Source: Rhizobium sp. L1K21 (GTDB lineage Bacteria; Pseudomonadota; Alphaproteobacteria; Rhizobiales; Rhizobiaceae). Taken from it: a stretch of 64,000 nt of DNA. The notes under the pieces are model-generated. The model saw only the letters and a list, made by a program, of their open reading frames with translations. It was not told the origin of the DNA and did no database searches. Shown piece after piece: positions 31,194 through 39,800 of the stretch (position 1 is its first letter; each line of letters begins with the position of its first letter). Where the stretch lies: the NCBI RefSeq assembly GCF_024055895.1, contig NZ_JAMXLE010000001.1, forward strand, positions 2,162,698 through 2,226,697. Direction: 5' to 3'. The position numbers and the translations under genes were made by a program.

Positions 31194-32480
31194 ATGACCT
31201 CCCTCGGCTTCGATTTCGGCACGACCAACACCGTGCTCTCCATAAAATCCGGCAATGGCACCAAATCGCTGAACTTCGTGAGTTCGGGCGGACGTACCGA
31301 CACAATGCGCACGTGTCTGTCTTTCATGAAGGACAAGGACCTCGGCGCTGCAGCGTTGAAGGTGGATGCCGGGGCAGCGGCTATCCGCACCTTTATCGAT
31401 AATCCCGGCGAAAGCCGCTTTCTGCAGTCGATCAAGACCTTTGCAGCAAGCCCGCTTTTTCAGAATACCGCCGTTTTTGGTCGACGCATGGCATTTGAAG
31501 ACCTGATGGAAGCATTTCTGCGTCAGTTGATGGTCTATGCGGGCGACGAATGGCCAAGCAATGTGACACGTATTGTTGCCGGGCGTCCGGTGCGCTTTGC
31601 CGGTATCAACGCCAATGAAGGTCTGGCGCTGGAACGCTATAATGCGGCACTTTCACGTTTCGGCTTTCCGGAGGTTCAGTTTGTTCTGGAGCCTGTCGCG
31701 GCCTCTTTCTATTTTGCCGAAACGCTCACGCAGGATGCCAATGTGCTGGTGGCGGATTTCGGCGGCGGCACATCGGACTATTCCATCATCCGGTTCGAGC
31801 GGATTGCCGGTAAACTTCACGCAACGCCCATCGGCCATTCCGGCGTTGGTGTTGCCGGCGACATGTTCGACTATCGCATCGTTGATCATGTGGTCAGTCC
31901 GCTCATCGGCAAGGGCAGCCATTTCAAGAGCTTCGGCAAACTGCTCGACATACCCTCAAACTACTACGCCAATTTTGCCCGCTGGAACCAGTTGTCCATC
32001 TTCAAGACCACCAGAGACTTTGCAGACCTGCAGGATATCGTGCGCTTTGCCGTCGAGCCGGAAAAGCTGGAGCGCTTTGTCGAGCTGATTGAGGATGACG
32101 AAGGCTATCCGCTCTATCAGGCGGTCGCGAAAACGAAGATGGCGCTTTCGGGGGCCGACGAGACAGAGTTTTACTTTGCACCACTGGGTGCCGACAGCAG
32201 GAAGGTCGTCCGGCGCGCCGATTTTGAAAGCTGGATCGAAGATGATCTTGCACAGATGGCCAACGCCTTGGACGAGGCTGTCGACAATGCCGGGCTGGCG
32301 GCCAGCGACATCGACAAGGTGTTCTTGACCGGCGGGACGTCCTTTGTGCCGGCTGTGCGCCGCATCTTTACCGACCGGTTCGATGCTTCGCGAATTGAAA
32401 GCGGTGGCGAGCTCCTTTCCATTGCGCATGGTCTTGCGCTGATTGGGGAGCGCGACGATGCCACCGCATGGGCAGCGTGA
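31194..32480 (+). CDS. Hsp70-family ATPase, YegD-like
   Basis: A 428-residue protein made almost only of the actin-like Hsp70 ATPase domain. Phosphate loop 1 is GFDFGTTNTVLS (about 4-15), phosphate loop 2 is VADFGGGTSDYSI (about 184-196) and the adenosine motif is FLTGGTSFVPAVRRIF near the C-terminus. It lacks the substrate-binding domain of DnaK, as in Escherichia coli YegD. It is cytosolic and its clients are unknown. I used the ATG at MTSLGFDFG; a TTG two codons earlier is possible. It lies upstream of the UDG-like gene on the same strand. Confidence 0.9.
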   Translation: MTSLGFDFGTTNTVLSIKSGNGTKSLNFVSSGGRTDTMRTCLSFMKDKDLGAAALKVDAGAAAIRTFIDNPGESRFLQSIKTFAASPLFQNTAVFGRRMAFEDLMEAFLRQLMVYAGDEWPSNVTRIVAGRPVRFAGINANEGLALERYNAALSRFGFPEVQFVLEPVAASFYFAETLTQDANVLVADFGGGTSDYSIIRFERIAGKLHATPIGHSGVGVAGDMFDYRIVDHVVSPLIGKGSHFKSFGKLLDIPSNYYANFARWNQLSIFKTTRDFADLQDIVRFAVEPEKLERFVELIEDDEGYPLYQAVAKTKMALSGADETEFYFAPLGADSRKVVRRADFESWIEDDLAQMANALDEAVDNAGLAASDIDKVFLTGGTSFVPAVRRIFTDRFDASRIESGGELLSIAHGLALIGERDDATAWAA

Positions 32481-32543
32481 ATTCGACTGGAAGAGTGGCG
32501 GGAAAGAGTTTCCTCCAGCCGGCGAGACGCCTATAGTAGAAAC

Positions 32544-33380
32544 ATGATGGACGTTCAGGACCTTTCAGCACAGGAACTCGCAGCCCTTCTGCATTTTTAT
32601 GCCGATGCGGGGGTTGATTATCTGCTGGAGGAAGAGGCCGTCGACAGCATTGCCGAATTTGAAGTGCAGAAAGCGCAGCGGCAATCGGGGCGCAAGGATG
32701 TGCGAGAAACCACCCGTGCGCAGAGACAGGTGCCTTCAGCACCGGCCATGCGGCCTTCTGCTCCCCTGCCCGTGCCCGACGATGAAGCCGTGGCTGCGGC
32801 ACGGGCTGCTGCCGCTGCAGCAGAAGACCTCGCTGGTTTGTATGAGGCTGTTGCCGGTTTCGAGGCCTGCAATCTGAAAAATAGCGCCCGCAATCCGGTC
32901 TTTCCCAAAACGGCGGCCGATACCGGTATCCTTATTTTGGGACCGATGCCCTCCTCCGATGATGACCGGGAAGGCTCGGCATTTGCCGGTCGCTATGGCG
33001 AGCTCCTTGAGCGTATGCTTGCCGCCATCAATATCGGGATGCAGGATGTGACGCTGGCGCACTGCATACCCTGGCGTCCGCCCGGCGACCGTCCGCCGAC
33101 ACAGGCTGAGATGGAAATCTGCCGCCCCTTTGCCGAGCGGCTCATAATGCTCAGCCAAGCGCGTATCATCATGTTGATGGGCAATATCAGTGTTCGGTTT
33201 TTCCTCGGGAACGGCGCAACCGTCCATTCCGTCCGGGGAACCTGGCAAAACCTGTCGGTCAACGGCCAGGACATTCCCGCGCTTCCCATGCTGCATCCCC
33301 AGGACCTGATCCTTGCGCCGGCCAGCAAACGCCTGGCCTGGAGCGATCTCTTGAGCTTCGAAGCAGCACTCAAACGCTGA
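32544..33380 (+). CDS. Uracil-DNA glycosylase family 4-like protein with altered motifs
   Basis: A 278-residue protein. The first 100 residues are a charged, Ala-rich extension; the rest resembles family 4 UDG, a 4Fe-4S enzyme that removes uracil from DNA. Recognisable parts are CIPWRPPGDRPPTQAEMEICRPF (about 174-195) and the HP motif H251-P252 in PMLHPQDL. Two key parts differ: the first Cys pair (CxxC) is C109-NL-K112, so one cluster ligand is missing, and the uracil-site motif usually GExPG reads GPMPSSDDDREG. The remaining cysteines C174 and C193 fit the usual ligands. It may be a divergent or inactive glycosylase. ATG ATG at the start follows a 63-base gap after the Hsp70-like gene. Confidence 0.78.
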   Translation: MMDVQDLSAQELAALLHFYADAGVDYLLEEEAVDSIAEFEVQKAQRQSGRKDVRETTRAQRQVPSAPAMRPSAPLPVPDDEAVAAARAAAAAAEDLAGLYEAVAGFEACNLKNSARNPVFPKTAADTGILILGPMPSSDDDREGSAFAGRYGELLERMLAAINIGMQDVTLAHCIPWRPPGDRPPTQAEMEICRPFAERLIMLSQARIIMLMGNISVRFFLGNGATVHSVRGTWQNLSVNGQDIPALPMLHPQDLILAPASKRLAWSDLLSFEAALKR

Positions 33381-33520
33381 TTAGCCCCAAGATGAACAAT
33401 TTATGTAAACAGCTATGCGAAAGGTGCATAGCTGCCTTTCTCGCTCGCGCCTTGCAAAAGCAATGCTGCACTGCAATATCAAATCACGTCTTGGGAGGAA
33501 TCGAATCAGGAACCAAGGCT

Positions 33521-33691
33521 ATGATACAGGAACTCAGAACGAACTTTTCAAACCGCGATATCCTTTATGCCGATGGCATCGTGCGGCATCGCGTAACCCC
33601 CAACAGCCTCAGCAATGTTGCACGGCGCACCATCAGTGGTGCCTGCACGCGGCGTCACGCGCCTGCCTTTGCAGATTTCATTCAACGCTAA
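33521..33691 (+). CDS. Possible small basic protein
   Basis: A 56-codon frame rich in Arg and Asn (MIQELRTNFSNRDILYADG at the start, ending RHAPAFADFIQR). CAGGAACCAAGG lies just upstream. It ends 14 bases before a second small gene with a strong ribosome binding site, suggesting a small operon. No family is recognised. The frame is open further upstream, so the start is uncertain. Confidence 0.42.
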   Translation: MIQELRTNFSNRDILYADGIVRHRVTPNSLSNVARRTISGACTRRHAPAFADFIQR

Positions 33692-33705
33692 GAGGGGAAA
33701 CCAAG

Positions 33706-33852
33706 ATGAAACCGCATGTAAAACGCCCGTTTTCTGCCATTGTTGATACGTATGCAGCTGTGAAAACCGCAGTGTCGGCCTCGCAGGACTATCGCCGCGT
33801 TGCCGAAATGCGCCGTGCTGGCAAGAACGATATTTCCGTTCTGCCGCTTTAA
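33706..33852 (+). CDS. Small basic protein
   Basis: A 48-residue protein (MKPHVKRPFSAIVDTYAAVK at its start) with a basic helix SQDYRRVAEMRRAGKND. The tail is slightly like the DUF1127 type of small rhizobial proteins, but I cannot assign it. AGAGGGGAAACCAAG before the ATG is a strong ribosome binding site, which is the main support. A hairpin that may end the transcript follows. Confidence 0.58.
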   Translation: MKPHVKRPFSAIVDTYAAVKTAVSASQDYRRVAEMRRAGKNDISVLPL

Positions 33853-33883
33853 GACGCCAAACTGACATGATTTTCAGTTTATG

Positions 33884-33912
33884 ACACGTCATCCCTGCGG
33901 GGTGACGTGTTT
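33884..33912 (+). terminator. Terminator hairpin after the small genes
   Basis: A long stem around ACACGTCAtcC/GgggTGACGTGT is followed by TTTT on the plus strand. It overlaps the last codons of the convergent EamA gene. Confidence 0.65.
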
Positions 33913-34830
33913 TCGCATGGATGCGCGCTCCAAGCCCAATTTCCGCTCGCGATAGATGATAAATATGCCCGCGGCCACAACAATGGCCGTCCCCAGCAAC
34001 ATCAACGGCTCGGGAACCTCAGCAAACAGCATGTAGGAAATGATCAGGCTGTAGAGGATCGAAACATATTCGAAGGGCGCAATCGTCGAAATATCGGCAT
34101 GCCGGTAACTTTCCGTGAGGAGAATTTGCGCGACCCCGCCACAAATGCCTGCAATGCCAAGCGACACCAAGGAACCGCTCGACAGGTCAGCCCAGCCGAA
34201 AGGCAACGATGCGGCGGAAAGCACGGATGCCGTGATTGAAAAATACAACACGATCGTTGCCGACTTTTCCGTGGCAACCAGTTTGCGCACCAGGATCATG
34301 GCGGTCGCGCCCAGCGCTGCGGAAAGTATGATTGCGAGGACGCCGAGCGCCTGTGCGCTTTCTGTCAGGTCGCCCTTCAATACGCTGAATTTCGACCATG
34401 AAATGACAAGCACGCCGACAAAACCCGCAACAACTGCGGTCAATCGATAAAGGCGCACCGTCTCCCCCAGAAACACGGCCGCAAATAGAACCGCGAAAAG
34501 CGGCATGGCATAGCCAAGCGCCACGGCATCATGCAGCGGCAGGTTCAAAAGCCCATAAAATCCCAGTGACATGGACACGACACCGACAAGGCCGCGAAAA
34601 AAATGCCCAAATGGGCGGCTTGTCTTCAATGCGGTGGCGAGCTGGCCGCGAAACATCAGATAAACAACAATCGGAAAAATCGCGAATGCCGAACGGTAGA
34701 AGGTTATCTGGCCCGTGGCTATTCCAGGTCCCGCCAGCTTGATCGCCGTTTGCATGCACATGAAACATGTGACAGAGGCAAGTTTCAGCACGATGCCGCG
34801 CAACGGGTTTTCTTCTTGGGAAACAGCCAT
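33889..34830 (-). CDS. EamA/DMT-family transporter
   Basis: A 313-residue membrane protein with about ten hydrophobic helices and two EamA repeats (first half with LHDAVALGYAMPLFAVLFAAVFLGE, second half with ICGGVAQILLTESYRHADISTIAPFEY). The pattern is close to the S-adenosylmethionine/RhaT-like and YojE-like DMT subgroups common in Rhizobiales. It should sit in the inner membrane and exchange small metabolites. No regulator is adjacent and the substrate is unknown. The start MAVSQEENP is the first Met of the frame. Confidence 0.9.
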   Translation of the reverse strand: MAVSQEENPLRGIVLKLASVTCFMCMQTAIKLAGPGIATGQITFYRSAFAIFPIVVYLMFRGQLATALKTSRPFGHFFRGLVGVVSMSLGFYGLLNLPLHDAVALGYAMPLFAVLFAAVFLGETVRLYRLTAVVAGFVGVLVISWSKFSVLKGDLTESAQALGVLAIILSAALGATAMILVRKLVATEKSATIVLYFSITASVLSAASLPFGWADLSSGSLVSLGIAGICGGVAQILLTESYRHADISTIAPFEYVSILYSLIISYMLFAEVPEPLMLLGTAIVVAAGIFIIYRERKLGLERASMRKHVTPQG

Positions 34831-35002
34831 TGTCCTATTTGCGATTCACGCAGAAATTGGAGGTTTCAATCTCCATAGCGCATCTCAGCGGCGAGCGATA
34901 GCGCCAGACAGCCTTTGCTCGGCAAGTATAAATTCGCACCAATCACCTCTTTTCTTGGCCGAAAAGTATCAGCACGAATTTTCATTCAAGATTCTGCAAA
35001 CA

Positions 35003-35018
35003 TTAAGCAAACTTTAAC
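35003..35018 (+). promoter_or_regulatory. CtrA-like binding site upstream of the MCP/Cache gene
   Basis: TTAAGCAAACTTTAAC is an exact TTAA-N7-TTAAC match, in the direction of the MCP/Cache gene and 65 bases before its start. The local sequence is AT-rich, so chance is possible. Confidence 0.55.
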
Positions 35019-35082
35019 CAAAGAACATAAAAATAGCGATAGTTGAAATAATTCAATACTGCACATTTTTTAGGCAAACACC

Positions 35083-36195
35083 TTGAGCACCCCCAAAGAA
35101 CGCATACAATCAACCTCTGACGAAATCCCAGCAACACCGCGTAGTATGCGGGCATTGACGGACACGATTGGTTCAGCCCTCAGCAGATTTGCGACCGACA
35201 ACTCGCACATTGTGCGCCAGATCAGGCTTCTTGCGACAAATGCCTTGATTGAGGCTGCACGGGCGGGCGAAGCTGGGCGCGGTTTTGCGGTTGTCGCCGG
35301 CGAGGTGCGCAGACTCTCGGAAAGCTCCGAGGAAATCGCGGCAGTCTTCCAGAAAAACGTCATGAGCCGGGTCGGCATGAGCCGCGACATTTCCGAAAAG
35401 CTGGTTCATCAGATGGAGGGTATCCGCCTGATCGACCTCAGCCTGACGCTGGTTCAGCTTATCGTACGCAATCTATTTGAGCGGACTGCCGACGTTCGCT
35501 GGTGGGCGACTGATCCCTCGCTGTGGCAGGCGCTGCAAAACCCTGAAAAAGCAACGTTCGACTACGCGGCCTCGCGACTTGGCGAAATCAACAAGTTTTA
35601 TACCGTCTATCTCGATCTGGTGATGGTCGACCGTGAAGGTAAGGTGGTTGCGAGCGCAAATCCCAACTACCGTCGCCCATTGGCAGGCCGTAATCTGGCA
35701 TCGGAAGATTGGGTGCGCGCAGCCTTTGAAACACCCACAGGCGATGATTATTGCGTGGACAAGGTTCGCCAGAGCGAACATCACGAAAAACGCGACGTGC
35801 TCGTCTACGCCACCGGCGTGCGTCGCGGAGGGCAGCCGAAAGGCGAACTCCTGGGCGCTCTTGGTGTCTATTTCGACTGGCAGGATCAGGGCCAGGCCAT
35901 TGTCGAGAAGGAAGCAAATCTCCCGCCGGAAGTTGCAAGCCGAACCACGGTGATGCTGCTCGACCAGAACGGGACGGTGATCGCCAGCAGCCGCAAGGAG
36001 CTGATGTATCGCAGTTTTGCACTCAAAAATCCGCAAAATGCGCCAAGCGGCAGTTATTATGACGGCAACGGGTCCATAGTCGCTTTCGCCAAGACGCTTG
36101 GTTACGAAGATTATGACGGGCTCGGCTGGTATGGTGTGATCGTTCAGAAGACTGAAGACGAACGCGCGGCGCTGGAAATCATCGCAAAGAAGTAG
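35083..36195 (+). CDS. Soluble protein joining an MCP signalling tip to a Cache sensor domain
   Basis: A 370-residue protein whose first 130 residues match the hairpin tip of methyl-accepting chemotaxis proteins ([33 protein letters not shown] at about 47-79, the most conserved region contacting CheA and CheW). The following 230 residues resemble a double Cache/PDC sensor ([49 protein letters not shown]). There is no membrane helix. The order is reversed from normal receptors, where the sensor is N-terminal and periplasmic, so the Cache domain here must be cytosolic. The start is a TTG without a good ribosome binding site; an ATG 21 codons later also keeps the tip. Confidence 0.82.
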   Translation: MSTPKERIQSTSDEIPATPRSMRALTDTIGSALSRFATDNSHIVRQIRLLATNALIEAARAGEAGRGFAVVAGEVRRLSESSEEIAAVFQKNVMSRVGMSRDISEKLVHQMEGIRLIDLSLTLVQLIVRNLFERTADVRWWATDPSLWQALQNPEKATFDYAASRLGEINKFYTVYLDLVMVDREGKVVASANPNYRRPLAGRNLASEDWVRAAFETPTGDDYCVDKVRQSEHHEKRDVLVYATGVRRGGQPKGELLGALGVYFDWQDQGQAIVEKEANLPPEVASRTTVMLLDQNGTVIASSRKELMYRSFALKNPQNAPSGSYYDGNGSIVAFAKTLGYEDYDGLGWYGVIVQKTEDERAALEIIAKK

Positions 36196-36216
36196 CGGCT
36201 GGCATTGGCCAGCCGC
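36195..36216. terminator. Hairpin between convergent genes
   Basis: A perfect 9-bp stem GCGGCTGGC/GCCAGCCGC with loop ATTG lies between the stops of the MCP/Cache gene and the CoxL-like gene. No T-run follows on either strand. Confidence 0.5.
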
Positions 36217-36230
36217 CACAACTGAGCCCC

Positions 36231-38534
36231 TTAAGCTGCGTCCTGAATGGCCCGCCAAATCTTTTGCGGTGTGGCGGGCATGTCCAAGGCCTTGATCCCA
36301 TATTCGCGATGCAGTGCATTGATCACGGCATTCATCACGGCAGGCGTCGATCCGATGGTGGCTGCTTCGCCCGCGCCCTTTATGCCGAGCGCATTGTGCG
36401 TTGAGGCGACATGACGGGTATCGAACTTGAAGTTCGGCATCGTATCAGCCCGCGGCATGGTGTAGTCCATGAAACTGGCGCTCAGGAGTTGACCATCAGC
36501 CGAATAGGTCGTGCCTTCCTGCAGGGCCTGACCGATACCTTGAGCTGCTCCACCGTGCACCTGTCCCAGAAGCAGGACGGGGTTCACGGTTACGCCGAAA
36601 TCGTCGACGATCTGATAATTGACGATCTCGGTCGTGCCGGTCTCCGGGTCGATTTCCACTTCCACCACATGCGTGCCGTTCGGGAACGTCGCCTGTTCCT
36701 GTTTGATATCGGCAACGGCCAGCACGGCTTCCGGTGAAGGGGCGGCCTTTGCAATATCGGCAAAACTGACCTGACGGTCGGTGCCGGCAACGCGTGCCAC
36801 ACCATCGACAAGCTCGATATCGGCAGCTGCGGCTTCCAGTTCGTCAGCGGCCATGTCCTTGATCTTGTCGGCAAGATTTTCGCTGGCCGCGATGACGGAG
36901 ACACCACCGAGCGGGATGGAGCGCGAGCCGCCCGTACCGCCGCCTTTGGCGAGCTCATTCGTATCACCCTGGCGCACGATGATCTGATCAAAGGGAATGC
37001 CGAGCTTTTCAGCGACAAACTGGCTATAGGCGGTTGCATGCCCCTGCCCGTTGGTCTGCGTGCCGATGAAAAGCGTCACGGTGCCGTCCTGGTTCAATTG
37101 CAGGTGGGCGGCTTCAGAGCCTGGAAATGCGCAAATCTCGACATAGGTCGAAAGCCCGATGCCACGGATGCGGCCACGGGTCTTGGCCTCGGCTGCACGT
37201 TGTTCAAATCCGTCCCAATCGGCATTTTTCATTGCCTCTTGCAGATGACCGTCAAATTCGCCGTTGTCGTAGAGCGGGCCTCCGGGAGTCTGATATGGCA
37301 TCTGTTCGGGGCGAATGAAATTCTTGCGCCGAACGTCCACGGGCGACATGCCGAGTTCGTAGGCGATGGCGTCCATCAGACGCTCGATGAAATATGCCGC
37401 CTCAGGTCGACCGGCACCGCGATAGGCATCGGTCGGCGTGCAATGGGTATAAACGGCTTCAATCTCGAAATCCGTTGTCTGGATGTCATAGACGCCGGTC
37501 CGCATCAACCCTGTCATGGTGGGAATCATCGGGCCAAACTGGGAGAGATAAGCACCCATATTGGCGAGCACCTTGATTTTCAGCGCTTCAACCCTGCCAT
37601 CGCTGGACACTGCGGCCTTCAGATGCGCGACCGAATCGCGACCTGCCGCATCGGCAGCAAAATGCTCCATACGGCTGGAAAGCCACTTTACCGGCGCGTT
37701 AAGTCGACGTGACGCTTCCATCACCAGCGGATATTCGCGATAATTGATGGCCTTGGTTCCAAACCCGCCACCAACGTCGCCCGTCACCACACGGATCTGG
37801 TCAGGGGACACGCCAAACACATCCGCCGCCAGCGAATTGCGGAGGCTATGAACACCCTGAGAGCCGCAATAGAGCGTCCAGTGCTGTTCATCGCCATTCC
37901 AGTCGGCAATGGCGGAACGGGGCTCAAGAAAGTTCGCGATCAGCCGGTTGTTGACCACCGAAAGCTCAATGACCTTATCGGCCTTCAAAAGGGCGGCATC
38001 CACGCCGGACCGGTCGCCCTTTTGAAAAAGATAGGCGCGGTTGCTGCCAAGTTCGGGCCAGACCTGCGGAGCGTCGGGCTCAAGCGCGGCGTTCGGATCG
38101 ACGATGGCATCCTTCACATCCCAATCGATTTCGATCAGTTCGGCGGCATCTTCGGCCTGGTCCTGCGTTTCAGCAACAACAAAGGCCACCGCATCGCCGG
38201 CATAGCGGGCTCTCCCCTGGCTCAAGACGGGTGTATGGCGCATTTCCTGCGTCGTGCCGTCCGGCTGGGTAACAGGAATCTTGCATTTCACAGGGCCAAG
38301 ATCGGCAAGGTCAGCGGCGGTGAGAACCAATTTCACGCCGGGTGCAGACTTTGCATCTTCTGTTGACAGGATTTCAAACTCGGCGTGCGCATAAGGGGAG
38401 CGCACAACATAACCGAAGAGCTGGCCGGGAAGCGTCCTGTCATCGGTGAACTGGCCTTTCCCGATCAAGAGCGACTGGTCTTCCTTGCGAAGGACCGAAG
38501 CGCCAAGTCCAAACTTCTTGATGGAAACGTTCAT
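36231..38534 (-). CDS. Molybdopterin-binding large subunit, xanthine oxidase/form II CO dehydrogenase type
   Basis: A 767-residue molybdenum hydroxylase large subunit. It keeps GGGFGTK (about 255-261), the active-site loop AYRGAGR (370-376), which marks form II CoxL-like enzymes rather than true form I (AYRCSFR), and GIKGAGEAATIGSTPAV near the C-terminus with the catalytic Glu. The family oxidises CO, purines, aldehydes or N-heterocycles. The FAD subunit (CoxM) and 2Fe-2S subunit (CoxS), normally in the same operon, are not in the window, so this gene is an orphan here. GGGAGAGG before the ATG supports the start. The substrate is unknown; form II members should not be called CO dehydrogenase without assay. 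Confidence 0.9.
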   Translation of the reverse strand: MNVSIKKFGLGASVLRKEDQSLLIGKGQFTDDRTLPGQLFGYVVRSPYAHAEFEILSTEDAKSAPGVKLVLTAADLADLGPVKCKIPVTQPDGTTQEMRHTPVLSQGRARYAGDAVAFVVAETQDQAEDAAELIEIDWDVKDAIVDPNAALEPDAPQVWPELGSNRAYLFQKGDRSGVDAALLKADKVIELSVVNNRLIANFLEPRSAIADWNGDEQHWTLYCGSQGVHSLRNSLAADVFGVSPDQIRVVTGDVGGGFGTKAINYREYPLVMEASRRLNAPVKWLSSRMEHFAADAAGRDSVAHLKAAVSSDGRVEALKIKVLANMGAYLSQFGPMIPTMTGLMRTGVYDIQTTDFEIEAVYTHCTPTDAYRGAGRPEAAYFIERLMDAIAYELGMSPVDVRRKNFIRPEQMPYQTPGGPLYDNGEFDGHLQEAMKNADWDGFEQRAAEAKTRGRIRGIGLSTYVEICAFPGSEAAHLQLNQDGTVTLFIGTQTNGQGHATAYSQFVAEKLGIPFDQIIVRQGDTNELAKGGGTGGSRSIPLGGVSVIAASENLADKIKDMAADELEAAAADIELVDGVARVAGTDRQVSFADIAKAAPSPEAVLAVADIKQEQATFPNGTHVVEVEIDPETGTTEIVNYQIVDDFGVTVNPVLLLGQVHGGAAQGIGQALQEGTTYSADGQLLSASFMDYTMPRADTMPNFKFDTRHVASTHNALGIKGAGEAATIGSTPAVMNAVINALHREYGIKALDMPATPQKIWRAIQDAA

Positions 38535-38666
38535 TGTGCAATCCTCTCCCTTTTGCCGCTGAGACGGCGCTGCCCCTAACAATAGGACGAGATGATGCGC
38601 CTGCAAGATGTTTCGGGGTCGCTTTCGCGAAAAAACTCTATATCATAACAACGTGATATATGCTGC

Positions 38667-39689
38667 GTGACTCGAAATGAAAGACTGCGTCTCATGCTTG
38701 GCAAGTTAATAGCGGCAGTGATCGCCATACCGGTTTTGCTGATTGCCGTGATCTATGGCCTCATCATTTCTCAAGGTCCACAAGAGCGCTTCTCGCCAAG
38801 CGAAACCAGTCGAATGGACTATTCCATTCTTACCAAAGCCGATTTGTCCGGCATGCCGCGGGTCCACAATTTCACGGCACGGGATTCGGCCTTGCTTCCT
38901 TACCGTCTTTATCACGCCGCGTCGAAAGAAAGCCGCAAAATATACCTGCTTCATGATATCGGATGGCACGGCATGGCCCTCCATCGGCTGGCCACATCCA
39001 TTGCCTATACCGGCCTTGGTGACGTGATTGTTCCCGACATGCGCGGGCATGGCGCTTCTCCGGCCAGACGCGGTGCCGTGGACTATCCCGGCCAGCTTGA
39101 AGACGATCTGATGGACCTGATCAAGCAAACATCCGAACCAGGCGACGCGATTGTCATCGTTGGCTATTCCTTCGGCGGCAGCCTTGCCATTCGCTTTGCA
39201 GCCTCACACCAGTCTTCGGTTGACGCACGCTATATCCTGCTCTCACCATTTCTGGGTTTCAACTCCGCCGTGAACCGGGCAGACGCAGACCCTCTGTTGC
39301 ATCCGCTCAGCCGCAGGATCACTGGCCTCGAACTCTTCGACACGGCAGGTCTCCACATCGGAGGCGAAGAGATCGCCTTACAACTTGCCTATCCGGAAAG
39401 CCTTCGCAACGATCCGCTTGGCTACACGGCAACGCCTGATATCACCTGGAACACGCTCTCATCTCTCGACCCGAAAGGGGTTCTTGGCCCCGGACTGAAG
39501 TCAATGAACGAGGGTGTATTGGTCATCGCGGGCCAACAAGACGAGCTGTTCGATGCTTCCAAGTATAAGGATGAAATTTCCAAATATTCCAGCAACGTCG
39601 ATGTCGAGATTATTGGCAATGCAGACCATATAAATTTGGTCAATTCGCCGAAAATTTTAGCAATCATTCAGAATTGGCTGTCAATGTAA
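38667..39689 (+). CDS. Membrane-anchored alpha/beta hydrolase
   Basis: A 340-residue protein with one N-terminal hydrophobic helix (about 12-33) and an alpha/beta hydrolase domain of the serine-aminopeptidase/monoacylglycerol-lipase type. The nucleophile is Ser in VGYSFGGSL (about residue 168), with VPDMRGHGAS earlier, an acidic residue in GQQDELFD and His in NADHINLV. It probably faces the periplasm from its anchor. The GTG start lacks a clear ribosome binding site; an ATG nine codons later would keep the helix. The substrate could be a lipid or ester and is not evident. It is divergent from the CoxL-like gene. Confidence 0.85.
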   Translation: MTRNERLRLMLGKLIAAVIAIPVLLIAVIYGLIISQGPQERFSPSETSRMDYSILTKADLSGMPRVHNFTARDSALLPYRLYHAASKESRKIYLLHDIGWHGMALHRLATSIAYTGLGDVIVPDMRGHGASPARRGAVDYPGQLEDDLMDLIKQTSEPGDAIVIVGYSFGGSLAIRFAASHQSSVDARYILLSPFLGFNSAVNRADADPLLHPLSRRITGLELFDTAGLHIGGEEIALQLAYPESLRNDPLGYTATPDITWNTLSSLDPKGVLGPGLKSMNEGVLVIAGQQDELFDASKYKDEISKYSSNVDVEIIGNADHINLVNSPKILAIIQNWLSM

Positions 39690-39800
39690 TCGCAAGAATG
39701 CGGGTATTTTCTTTGGAAATTTCCGCCATTTCTGCTGCGTTTCGGGCGACGTCAGGACGCGGCGGGCGACTGTAAAAATTGACTGGGAACCAAGCTTCTG

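Noticed and set aside
38640-38659. ATATCA/TGATAT inverted repeat before the alpha/beta hydrolase gene
   Set aside because: Short 6-bp arms in AT-rich DNA; not strong enough to call an operator.
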